A DNA stretch of 64,000 nt, from assembly GCA_006538405.1 (NCBI GenBank), contig BJKQ01000005.1:992001-1056000 (forward strand), written 5' to 3'. A program made the position numbers and the translations under genes. This DNA is from Hansfordia pulvinata (taxonomy: Eukaryota > Ascomycota > Sordariomycetes > Xylariales). The notes below the pieces were generated by a model. It saw nothing but the letters and a program-made list of their open reading frames with translations, had not been told where the DNA came from and did no database searches. Shown here piece by piece: positions 22,548 to 33,044 of this stretch. Position 1 is the first letter of the stretch. Every line of letters starts with the position of its first letter.

Positions 22548-25303
22548 CCGAGCGCATGCAAGGGCAGCCCAAAGAGCCAGCGGCCCCTCACCAATCGCCA
22601 ACCGCCCGAGAGCAGCGAGCTAACTACATCTACGCGTACATATCGTACATTACGGATACGGAGCCGCCAACCCTGCTCGCCCGCCTGGCTCCGTAGCAGC
22701 GGCTTGCCTACGAGTACCCTGCCACGCCCTGCTTGCGCGACAGCCAACACGCAACCTCACGAGAGTCCGCCGGCGGAACCGTCAGCCCGCCCGCCCTGGT
22801 GCAGAGATGGTGCGGGTGCTCGTACATGCGCATGCGCCCCTGCGAGCGCGCCCAGAGCCCGGAAATTCGCCGCCGGCGCTCTCGACGACTCCCTCCCTCG
22901 CCTGAGACGGATGCCTCTCTATCCAGGCCCACACGCTGCTCGCGGCTCGGGCGACATGATTGGATACCGACCTGCCGGCACCCCAATCGCAGGGCTAGCA
23001 GCCTTCCCAGCCTGTACTCGTACAGGGGGGGGAAGGAGACGGGGTAGGGGGAGGGGGTCCGGGGGCTGGGGGATTGCCATGGTCCGCTGCCTGCCTCCGC
23101 CCTCTTCCTCCCCCCTGAGCCTGAGCCTGAGCCTCCAGCAACCCCGGCCGTCCGTCTGCTGGGGACCAACCAGTCAGCCAGTCGTGGCCAGGGTTGCGCC
23201 GCGGGACGGGTGCCCGGTACCCGCACAAGACCTTGCTTGCCCTGAGAGACGGAGACGGGCATGGCATGGCATGGGAGCAACAGGGTTTGGGCTGTGCATG
23301 CGGGAAGGGTGTGCGAGTATGCCACGGGGCTCCTCCCCGACAAGGATGTCGACGGGTTTCCTGGCTGGTAGACGGGAGAGGTACTTGTCCTGCGGTAGTC
23401 CCCGCCGCCGCCTACGTACTGCTGCGTACCCTCGATTTCCATATGGCAGGACAGCTTCGGGCCTGATATCGCCATCTGGGGGGACAGGCCAACGATGATA
23501 TTGTGCAAGCCTGTTCGGCAAAGTTGCTAGGTGGCTTTCCAAAGCTGCCCCCGCATCAGGTATGCGGTCTGTCAGCCTCGGAAAGCCACACACACACACC
23601 GAAGCCACCAAGATGGCGAGCGTGCCCACTAGGTGTGATGCTTGCTTGTGCGTCTTCAACTCCTAACTTGTCGCGTAGGATCGGACTTCACATGTCGAGA
23701 GCGTGGCAGAGGTCCCCGCTGCGTCCCACTGGAGCCGGGTATTTTGCACCAGGTTCTCAGCACGGCGGCGAATATGGAAAACAGGCCCCTGCATTCAGAG
23801 TAGCGTGTGCTGTCTTCTCAAACAACGCTGCCGGGTATATACAGATATGCATATATGTATATGTATATATACGGCTGCTCGTCGCAGCAATCATGGTCTC
23901 GGGCCGGTGACAAAACTGCGTAAGCATGGCATGAGCAAACGCCGGGTGATGTTGCACATTCATCACCCAAGAGCAGCTCCGCAAAGCCCTACCAACAGTC
24001 CAAGAATCATGTCTTCTCAAAACCAACTCCACCCACGAGCCGCATATCTTGAGGATTTGAGACGGAAAGCACCTGGTGTCTCAGGCGCCAGCCAGCCACG
24101 GGGATACACTTAGCTGGTACGGGACCTGTTTGTATATGCCTTTTCCCCTTGCGCATTCCCCCTGAGAGCCGCGCGAGAAGGTGGGAAGAGCAGAGTCGTA
24201 TCGCGCGCCCGTCCGCCCCTGCCAGAGGCTAGGTATGCTTGCGGCGTCAAAGGGCACAGCGACACCTGCCGACTCTATAGCCAGCAGCCGCCCCCCTCCA
24301 ATTCCTAACAGACAAACAGACAAACAGGTCAAGCCAGTCACTTGCCAAGGGGTCCTTTCAGTCCAGCCGAGCGCGATTTCGCCCTTCTGGCCCATTCGAC
24401 CCGCACCAACGTCAAATCATGCCTGTCCCTCCAACAACGGAGACGTCTGTCGCACGGGTACTCTGCCTGGTGGTGGGCAGCCCAATGGCGCTGGAGCGCT
24501 CCAACGAGGTCTGGGCGAGCCCAGCTCGCAGTAGTTGATGCGGGGAATGACCGACCGCCGAAAGACTGCCGTTTCATGCCTTGATGGGCCAGGCCGCTTC
24601 CGTCTCACACTCGCAGGGCAGCATAATTCAAAAGCCTCGTCAGTGTGCCGGGGATGGCCGGGCTCTGTCCACAGCTTACGGGCCTCCGTCATCACAGCAG
24701 CATACGTCACCCCATTGGATTGTCTAGCAGTCATCAGTCCCCCCAGTGGCTGACAGGCCGAGGTGACTGGTCAATCAGCGTTAATATCATCGATTATAGC
24801 AAATCCGGCCCTTTAGCGTACTTCTATATCAACATGGGCACTGGAAACTTTTCTCGGAACCGAGTGAGGCCTCGTGGGGGCCAACACCGGGCTGGACTCA
24901 CCACCAACGTCCAGAAATGACAATGCACAGCAAGAACCCAAATCGCAAACTCCACAGATAGCATGACTTGACTGACCACCCTGCCGTGGCCAGATGGTGA
25001 GCAATGGGAAAGAAAGGGGCTACCCCTTCGAAAGATCGGTGTTTTCAATGGCAGTTGCCCCGTTCGACGCCGTCGACGTTCATCAAATCGAGATGCCCGC
25101 ATGAGAAGAAGCGCTCTTCATAAATAGCCCCTTCTCCCGTTTGATAGACCTCCCAGTGCTTTATCCCGACAAGACGCTTTGACGCCACTGCAGGCCACCA
25201 TGCTCTTCGCTCGAGACCGGGACAAGCTCATCGGCGCCGGGTAGAGTCCGAGCTGGGCGTCAAGCAGGAGCAGAAATCAGCCGCCAGGCGGGCTCCTCCA
25301 CAC

Positions 25304-27344
25304 TCACCATTCATACTCGCCAGTTGCCTTGTGGAAGACGTAGTCCTTCCCATTGACGTTCAGGACTCCGTCCTTAAGGACACACTTCCTGCAGAAATGT
25401 CAGTGATTGCTTGCCAAAGTGGAGCGGCAGTTCGGGGAGCTCCTTACCACTTGTTCTTGACGCGCTGGACCTTGTCATACATGCAAAGCATGATCTGGCC
25501 AGCCTCGTCGTCATCGTCATCGTCTTCGACATTGTCGTCAGGGTCGTCAAGATCCGAGTTGATCGCGTCCTCATCTTCTTCCTCGTCATCATCATCAGCG
25601 CCATCGAACTGCGAAGGACCTGCCCCGGCCGTAAGAGCGCGGCTGGTGGATAGCGAGGCTCCCGCGTTGCGGCTACGCTTGAGCGGCACCATCAAGCCAC
25701 CGCCCTCCATGGCTTTGGCCCGGGCGGCGATCTGGGCGTGGAGGAGGTTGTCAATGTCGACGCGGCCCATCTCGACGTTCTGGCCATCCGCGCCCTGACG
25801 CATCAACACGCCTTGGCGGGCAGGGGAATCGGCGGGGCCGTCAAGCTGCGAGTTGGCAGGGCCTTGGCCGTTTGGCATAGGCAGGCCTCCATCCGCAGGA
25901 GGCTGCTGCTGGTAGCCTTGAGGGGCCCCCTGGTACTGGGTAGGGTAAGCCTGAGGCGCAGCAGGGTTGCCCGAGGCCTGGCGAAGCTTGTTGATGGAGC
26001 CGGCAGCTCGATCGCCGAATTGGGCCTGGATGGTCTGCGCGGCACGCTGATGCGCCAGGTCCTGGGGGTCTTGCGAAGCACCGTCATTGTCGGGTTCCGT
26101 CTTTACCCCAGGTTCCGACTTGACGGGAGGCATGGGAAGAGACAAGCCATTGCCAGCCGGGGCGGGCTGAGCGCCATAGTTGGGGTCGCTTGAAGGGACT
26201 TCAGGGACAGATGAGGGCACTGGAACTGGCACAGGGGCGGCCACTGGAGGAGCAGGAGCCGGTGCCGAAGCAGCGGCAGTTGGCGGAGGGTCTGGCTTGG
26301 GATCCCATGGGAACTGAGCTAGCTGCTGTTGTGAGAGCTTCTTTTGCCAGCCCTGGATAGTTTGTCAGCATATTGAGACTCGTGATGAATGCGGTCGACT
26401 AAGCGAATCGTACAAGGCCACGCGAGGCAGAGCGAAGGCAGACAAAGGACCACGGCAACATTGCCAAGCGAGGCATTCAAACACGGGGGAGAACCGGGTG
26501 AGGTTTCAAATCACGTGCACAGCTGATAGGACAATGCCCAGCGGTGGTAGTTGTTGGGACGGTGGCGGCGCCGGACGGTAAGGAGTATGTGCAGACGGTG
26601 AGGGGGGTGGCAGACGGTAGTGGGACGGGAGTGATGGGACACGGGGACGGAGACGGAGATGGGAGACGGGCTAGGGCGGGGGAACCGGGGGGCCAAAAGC
26701 GGGGGTGACTCATCGAATGGGCGGAGTTGGGTGGGTGCCTAGCAGCATAAAAGGTCCCTAAATATGCCCTGACGCCCGCCACCCCTCGCGCCGTTTCTGG
26801 CTCCTTTCTCTGCCGGCCGCCCGCGGACACACCACCACCCACGCAACGCGCTACTGCGCACGCGACACCCCGCTCCAACATTGGGGCACCAACTTGCGAT
26901 GGTGAGGTTCCAAGCCAGAAGAGAAGCGAGAGGAAGAAAGGGCCCGGGAAGGGAGAGCAACGGCAGGCCGAGTGATGGGTGGGGTTGGTTGGCCCTGTGA
27001 CAGCGAGCATCACGACCTTGCCGCGACAGTCGAGGGCTACGCCGTCGCCGAGCTGCTTCCGATCCACGATGAAGGAAAAACAGACTGGTCAAGACGGACG
27101 AGACTGACCCATCAAGACGGAGAGGAAAAGTCAAGACCTGGCAATGAAAAGACGATGACGAGGCGTGCGTGTGGGATCGGGCGGTGGGTGCATCAATCGC
27201 GCCGGTCCGAACAATGCCACTCACCTGCTTGAGCTCGTCGAGGACGCCCTCGTCGACGCCGCCTTCCTCGAAGTCGACGCGTGAAGCCTCGATCACATCC
27301 ATGATGATCTGCTGGTAGATGGTGCCCACCTGCGCGTTCGACAT
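25304..27344 (-). CDS. toa1: Transcription initiation factor IIA large subunit (TFIIA alpha/beta)
   Basis: Three exons (27344-27225, 26352-25448, 25388-25304) give 369 residues. Residues 1-~55 form the conserved N-terminal domain: MSNAQVGTIYQQIIMDVIEASRVDFEEGGVDE, then GWQKKLSQQQLAQFPWDPKP beginning exactly after the exon 1 splice. The middle is a Pro/Gln/Ala-rich linker, as in all Toa1 proteins. Residues ~290-325 are an acidic Asp/Glu run, followed by the C-terminal beta-barrel domain (GQIMLCMYDKVQRVKNKW, then KCVLKDGVLNVNGKDY across the last splice), ending EYEW. TFIIA binds TBP-TATA complexes and stabilises preinitiation complexes in the nucleus. Intron 2 (25447-25389) is ordinary, but intron 1 (27224-26353) is 872 bp, unusually long for this genome. 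The reading frame across it is exact and both flanks are conserved family sequence, so I am confident of the join. Confidence 0.93.
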
Positions 27345-29209
27345 GATGGCGGCTGCGCGGTTCCGTGCACTTTGTAGTTTGTGTGGCTGTGTCGCGGTGC
27401 GTGGGGACGTTGGGGTTTGGCTGTAGGCGTTGCTCTATCGATTGGTTTTGGCCGAGTGATGGTTCGTGCGTGCAAATCAGCGATGCCGGGTCAAGTCGAG
27501 GGTCGGTAAGCGTCGTGATGCGATGGACGAGAAGGACTCTCTGCCAGCCAGACGAGGGCGGAAGCCGGTTTGGTTCGTCTACGGCAGCTGGAATCCGCGA
27601 GCGGCGACGAGGCCCGGGTAGAGCGTGCACTCCTTGGCGTCAGCGGCACAATCCGAAGAGGCGCGGGCGAGTCTTGAGCAATGCGACGAGGACGAGGGCG
27701 ACAGGGGTCGCGGGAGTGTAGTTGGCAAAGATGGCGGCAAACGAGGCTGGCTGGTCGGCAAGGCCCGGTAGGTGAGGTGGGTGAGGAGTGAGTGGATGGC
27801 GGCGGCGGATGGTGGTAGGTAGTGGTGGAAAGGGTAAGTCGGCCGGCTGGCGGAGCAGCTGGAGCCTCGAAGTGGCGATTGTGGCGATTGCAGCCCTTCG
27901 GGGCTGGCTAGAGATGCACCGGAGCTTCAGGGCAGCTCAGGGCTCGCTCGGCTCAGGTTCCTACTAGCTGAAGGCGTGTGCAGGGCCGGGGTGAGCAGCA
28001 GTTACTTTAGGTACCTAAATGGAAGCTTAGGTGTCCTATGTTCATACATGTAGCCCGTACTTCCAGCAGGTATCTACAGTTACCATGGGTGGTGCCGCCG
28101 GGAAGTGGGTACCTATCTACATGTACCTGTCACTCCATGATTGTTGGGTCAGGTTGCTGCCCGGCGGACGAATTGGCTTTGCGGTGTCCTTCTGAGCGGA
28201 CTCAGCAATTAAAATCCCGGAAGAACCAAAGAGTCTCAATGCTCTAGGCGTCGGTATGGATATGCGCTCAGCTGCGTGCACGATTTAACGCCACTTGCTG
28301 GTGGTGAGCGAGCGTTGAGATGTCGAGGACGCGTGTTACTCGTCGGTACCTGTCCACTTCAATGTTGAACGTCGAGTGGGGCCTGCAACCGCCCCCCTTC
28401 GCGCCGCTGTTCATCCGTGTCGTGCGGGGGCACCCGACCGTACATGCACTTGGTAACACGTGGGATGTCAGCTTGGCTTCCATGTACCTCTACGAGTACT
28501 CGAGAACCCGGGACAGGCCCGTCGCCCGAACGTCTCGGGCTACCGTTGAGGGCCCGCCGGGGCGTCCCTCGCATCCGCAGGCTTACGCGATCAACATTGA
28601 AGGCCAGCAACTGCCCCAAGGGCGCATCAACATGGACGAAGACGGGACTGTCAGTACCTTAGGTACGGTACATACCAAATATCTAGTATGTTCACTATCT
28701 ACCGCATGGAAGGCGCAGGCAAAAGCAACACATCAAACACATCACAGTGACCAACAGCCACCAGATATCTGGATGGACTTGGGAACCCAAACAAGACACA
28801 CACTAACAGGAGTGTCATCATATTAAAAACTCAAACCAATGAAGCAATGCCCTATCTCTTCCGCAGAGAACCGTAAAAACGCCGAATCTGAATATCAAAG
28901 GCCGGGGTCGACCGGGTTGCCTGGTTCTTCCATTGGCGGGTATCATCGTTTCTCGTGACCAAGTCATTGTTCGCGTTAGCCGTTCCCTCCTTCCGCTGAA
29001 GGTTGGGAACACCAACGCCGCGCTGAAAAACGACATCAAACCGCTGTACTAATGGAAGATAGTACCTACAGGAGTGTTGATGTGGATGGCGGGGGATGCT
29101 GAAAAGGGGCTTGTTCGTAACCATGTCTCACGCTGCTGGTGCTGCCAGCTACCAGACGATGGGCAGCACCACGCATGTACTTGTCTCCGTTGCACCTTGT
29201 TGAGCGAGC
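27345..29209. other. Intergenic region
   Basis: This 1.9-kb region lies between toa1 (upstream side) and the Cdc20 stop. It includes TAGGTACCTA words near 28010-28130 and a TACGAGTACTCG word near 28491. No domain-bearing frame was found. The first part should contain the toa1 promoter and leader. Confidence 0.55.
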
Positions 29210-30997
29210 TTAGCGAATCGTCATCTGCTTGACCATCTGACCCTTGCTGGAGGAGCCGCCCGCACCCATGCCGGCGGCCGCCCCGGCCTTCTTCTCAAAC
29301 ACCTTCCAGAACTTCAAGCTCTCGTCGGCCGCGGCAGTGGCCAGCATCTGACCGTCCGGGCTCAGGCAGCTGTGCAGCACTCTGCTCTCGTGGGCGGGGA
29401 TCTCGACGTTGCGGACCAGCGTGGGGTAGCTCCAGATGCTCAGCGAGTTGTCGGGGAAGCCGCTGGAGCTGACAATCTCACGGTAGCTGGTGCTCCAGCG
29501 GAGGCTGGTCACCTGCGATCCCGTGTCGATGCTGTTGACGCGGGCACCCGAAGTGGTGTTCCAGAAGTGGATGTGGCGGTCGTAGGATCCACCGCCCGTC
29601 GCCAGCAGGTTCATGTTCCACGGGCACCACGCCAGCGCCTTGACGGCGGCCTTGTGGTTGGTCTTGGTGAACTTGGGCACCGCCAGCGAGCGGGCGTCCC
29701 AGATGGAGACCAGGTTGTCGTTGCCGCCCGTCGCGAGCTGGGCGCCGTCCGAGCGCCACTCGAGGCCGCAGACCTCGGACGTGTGCGAGACGAGCTCGGC
29801 AACCTTGTGCTCGGCAATGCGCACGTCGTGGTTGTAGACCAGGCCGCTGCGGGCCCCGGTCGAAAGCAGGTGCTTGTTCCAGCCCATGACGCCGACGCGC
29901 GTGTCGTGGCCAAACATACTGCGGATCTTCTGGCCCTCGGCCACATCCCAGATCTGGACCTCGCCAGTGCCTGTGCCGACGCTGACGTACGCGCCGTCCC
30001 CGGACCACTTAACGCTGCTGACGTACGTGTCCTCCTTGGTGTCCATCAGCTTGCACACGCTGCCCTCGTCGGCGGACCAGACGTAGACGCTGCGCTCCAG
30101 GCCGATGGCGACCTGATTGCCTGAGCTCCAATCCAGGAGGTTCAGGTAGTAGTCGTCAATCAGACCGGGGGCGTCCAGGACACGCTCGGGAGCCGTGGCG
30201 ATGCGGCGCCGAAACTGGGCCGAGCTGGCGTTGGTGTTCTTCAGCGGCCGGTTGTACTGCTGGCGCAGGTCGATGGGCTTGGACGACTCTGGGGCCGCGG
30301 GCTTGAACTGCAAGATGCGGGTGTTGAGGTTGACTCCGCAGACGTTGGCCAGCGAGTCCTGGTAGGCCACCGTGTTGGGGGAGGGGCGCGAGTAGCTGTC
30401 AGCCTCGCCGTCGTTGATGCTGAGACCCTCCAGAGCCGCAATGGCATCGTCGGCGGCCGAAGAAGCGTCGCCGCCACTCGTCTTGGGGCGCGACTTGTCC
30501 TGGACGTCGATCTTGCCCGAGCCGGCGTGGGCAATGGCCGAGCTGTTGCTGCGGTTGGGGATGAAGCGGTCGGCGGCGTACGTCAGGGTCGTCTTGGTGC
30601 CTTTCTGCCGCACGGCCTTCTTAGACTTGGCACTACCAGGAGTCTTGGCGGTCGAGCCGGTGCCGACGAGGTTGAAGTCGGAGACGCCGAGCTCCAGAGC
30701 CTTGCGGGGGGTGGCATTGCAGCGGGCAATGTTGGACTTGGGCGAGTCGCGGTGCGCAGCCCGGGAGCTGCCCTTGCCGCTGTTGCCGAAGAGGTTGGAC
30801 TTGACCGGGGGGCGGTAGACGTCGGCGCCGGCAGACGCCTGCCTCTCGGGCGTGAAGGGGGACGAGTCTACATTGGCGGCGGGCTTGGTGTTGCGCTGGC
30901 GGGGCGATGGGGTCAGAGGCATGCGTCCGCCCGCAGTCCGCGTTGTGAAGAGACCCTTGTGGGACTTGATGGGTGTAGACACCGCAGCTGACGCCAT
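29210..30997 (-). CDS. cdc20: APC/C activator Cdc20/Slp1 (WD40, Fizzy family)
   Basis: A single uninterrupted exon encodes 595 residues. The N-terminal ~280 residues are Ser/Pro/Thr-rich with phosphosite-like SP/TP pairs. They contain a C-box DRFIPNR at 143-149, required to contact the anaphase-promoting complex, and a KILR-like NTRILQF at ~225-231. From ~263 (RRRIATAPERVLDAPGLIDDYYLNLLDW) the protein enters a seven-bladed WD40 propeller with repeated IWD/FWN/VWS ends (for example EVQIWDVAEG, LVSIWDARSL, HIHFWNTTSG, SLKFWKVF). The last residues T-I-R supply the Ile-Arg tail that docks on APC3/APC8. Cdc20 presents securin and cyclins for ubiquitination at the metaphase-anaphase transition and is the spindle-checkpoint target. 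The closely related Cdh1/Ste9 is the main alternative; the ERVLDAPGLIDDYYLNLLDWS stretch favours Cdc20. Absence of introns is notable beside the spliced neighbours. Confidence 0.93.
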   Translation of the reverse strand: MASAAVSTPIKSHKGLFTTRTAGGRMPLTPSPRQRNTKPAANVDSSPFTPERQASAGADVYRPPVKSNLFGNSGKGSSRAAHRDSPKSNIARCNATPRKALELGVSDFNLVGTGSTAKTPGSAKSKKAVRQKGTKTTLTYAADRFIPNRSNSSAIAHAGSGKIDVQDKSRPKTSGGDASSAADDAIAALEGLSINDGEADSYSRPSPNTVAYQDSLANVCGVNLNTRILQFKPAAPESSKPIDLRQQYNRPLKNTNASSAQFRRRIATAPERVLDAPGLIDDYYLNLLDWSSGNQVAIGLERSVYVWSADEGSVCKLMDTKEDTYVSSVKWSGDGAYVSVGTGTGEVQIWDVAEGQKIRSMFGHDTRVGVMGWNKHLLSTGARSGLVYNHDVRIAEHKVAELVSHTSEVCGLEWRSDGAQLATGGNDNLVSIWDARSLAVPKFTKTNHKAAVKALAWCPWNMNLLATGGGSYDRHIHFWNTTSGARVNSIDTGSQVTSLRWSTSYREIVSSSGFPDNSLSIWSYPTLVRNVEIPAHESRVLHSCLSPDGQMLATAAADESLKFWKVFEKKAGAAAGMGAGGSSSKGQMVKQMTIR

Positions 30998-33044
30998 GGT
31001 GCCGGGGCCAGCCTAGTGTGTTTCTCGAATGTGGGGTAGCGATGTATGGAGATCCCGAACAGGCGGGACGAGGTTCCGGATGGTCGAGGTGACGGGTGAT
31101 TCCTGGAAGGATGCTTCGTGGCAACTGCTGGTTGTGGGTGTCCTCGGCAGGCTTTTTCTTTTATACTGAGGGGCTCAAAGCCTAAGGGGGCTAGTTGGGC
31201 TGCTGGCAAGCGGCGAGAGATACGATCTCGGGGAGTGATGACAGGATGAACTTGTTCACAGGCAATGTGTTTCTCGAAAGCGAGCCCTTTGTAAAAAGAC
31301 GCGGGGAGGCGGCACAAGGAGGTGAGGATGAAGAGGAGGGTGGTAGAGAAGGGAGCAGAGAAGAGTTGGAAGCAGAGGTGTCGTCGTGCAGCCATTTATT
31401 CGTGATTGTTGACTATGTGTGGATCTCTCGGTCGCGCAGGGCAACGGCGGGAGCTGGTGCAAGTGGGACCTTCCGTCGTGGTTGCCGCCCGGTTGACTGG
31501 CTTGAAGATTGGCAGCCGATCCGCGCAAGACGGTGGCCCGCTCAGCATCAGCCTCCCAGCTGATGGCAGCTGCTTTTCCGCCCGGGCCGGGGCCTGCCGG
31601 GGCAATCACGATCCCGACCAGACGACCAAACCGGGCAGTGCTGCGTTGGGCTCCTGCTCCGTGTCAAAGGGCGCCCATACCTACATGTACCTACCGTCCC
31701 GCCCGTCGTCTATTGGCTCTCTGTACCTAATGTATCTGTTTCCGGTAGGTACATCTGCGTTCTCGTCTGGGCGCTGATCTTCTGAGCTGCCGGCAATTGA
31801 AGAGGTTCAATTACCTCCAAGACACCCAAATCTACATGGATGTACCTGACTTGCCGTGCTTGCCAGGCTCGCCCAGGCAGTGCATGCAGCCAACCATGGA
31901 AGCTAGGTCCGCAATACCTTTGGGGTTCCCCTCTGATTAGCGCCTGTCTGCGCCTGGCCAACGACGGGCCGCGCTGGGGTGGGTGTCAGTGCTCAGGTAC
32001 TTTGAATGCTGCAGGACCGGCGGCATGGGCTCATGTACCCATCTCAGCACCCCGTAAATCGCGGTCAGCCCACGCCCGTCCGCGCCCAAGACTGCAATGT
32101 GCCTCAAAACTTCACCTCCCGTCTTCTCCACCCTGCCCTGACCCTGCCGGTCGCGATTAATATAGCAATCTGGTCCACGGGGCAATACGACGGCGATCCC
32201 ACCAGACACGGACCCCAGCACGCCCAGCACCCGGCACGACTGCTGGTGCTCTATTCATGCCCCTTCCTGCACCTGGCTCCCAAGGCAAGAACCCTCCGCT
32301 CCAACCCTCCGGGCCCCATTTGCCGAGCATCACCATTCGTCCCATCCGCTTCCATCCTCCTTTCGTCCCGTACACCACCCGGTCTTCGACTCCTAGAAGC
32401 TTGTGCTCACAGCTACCAGCATCGAAACGTCGCTTGACGGCTTAGTTAGACACCTGACCTGTGCGGCGCCATCCGTTGACGTCTCAACATCGCCTGCCGT
32501 CCGTCGTCCCACAATCCAATTCAATCGCTGTGCACAAGCGAGGCCTTCCCCGCCACCGGCTACTCGTAAATACCCGGTCGGACAGCCAGTCGTCAAGGAG
32601 GCGTGGCTTCGATCCTGCCTTTGATGACAGCGTCTCTGGGGCCCGAGTAGAACGAGCGGCTCTCTGAGACCCATCACTCACTCACCACGGCCTTGCCAGC
32701 CAAACTGCATCATCAGTGAGCGTCGAGGCGACCGTGGGAACAATAGTACCACGCCAATCGGTCCCACTCAGCATAGACATGCCCGCACTCCAGTCCAGTA
32801 TCCGGTGATTGCACACACTCCTCGTTCCACCGATCGCCGACAGCCAGGCTTGCTGCGCCTGTGACTGTTCTGCGCACGCGCGCCGCCCAGGGCATCCGAA
32901 CCCCGAGCCCCGAGTCTCCTTTCGGCCCGGTCCGCTCAGCACCAGCACCGCGCCTCCTCGCCGTTCGACACGAAGCGCCCGGCGACATCTGGTGCAGCCG
33001 CCGCACCTCACTCCGCGCCGCTTCCTCCTCCCACTTTCCGCACG
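30998..33044. other. Divergent intergenic region
   Basis: Two kilobases separate the divergent starts of cdc20 and the Kelch-BTB gene and should hold both promoters. C/T-rich DNA from about 32880 up to 33044 looks like the leader of the plus-strand gene. TACCTA/GTAGGTAC words lie near 31680-31760 and 31830. The long minus-strand frame at 32682-33554 is antisense shadow. Confidence 0.55.

Larger units (their letters stand above)
11200..25303. other. 14-kb gene desert
   Basis: I found no supportable gene across 14.1 kb. Many 150-285 codon open frames occur on both strands (for example 12616-13473 minus, 17607-18308 minus, 21612-22448 plus, and 22704-23498 plus overlapping 22708-23508 minus). 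They overlap one another antisense, lack domains and often translate the TACTCGTA word as EYEYS/SYSY, so I treat them as chance frames in GC-rich DNA. The region holds dense TACTCGTA and GGTACCTA words, a MITE at 20799-21333, homopolymer and dinucleotide runs, and an AT-rich palindromic patch near 23835-23875. It is not AT-rich, so it does not look like heavily RIP-mutated repeat DNA. Promoters of flanking genes, long non-coding RNAs or fast-evolving orphan genes remain possible. Confidence 0.6.

Noticed and set aside
22704..23508. Two overlapping 265-codon frames on opposite strands
   Set aside because: Neither has a recognisable domain, both are low-complexity, and both include translated TACTCGTA words. 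Opposite-strand openness indicates composition rather than coding.
24010..24113. Small frame MSSQNQLHPRAAYLEDLRRK
   Set aside because: Pleasant helical look but only ~34 codons, no known family, and no supporting splice or leader signals.
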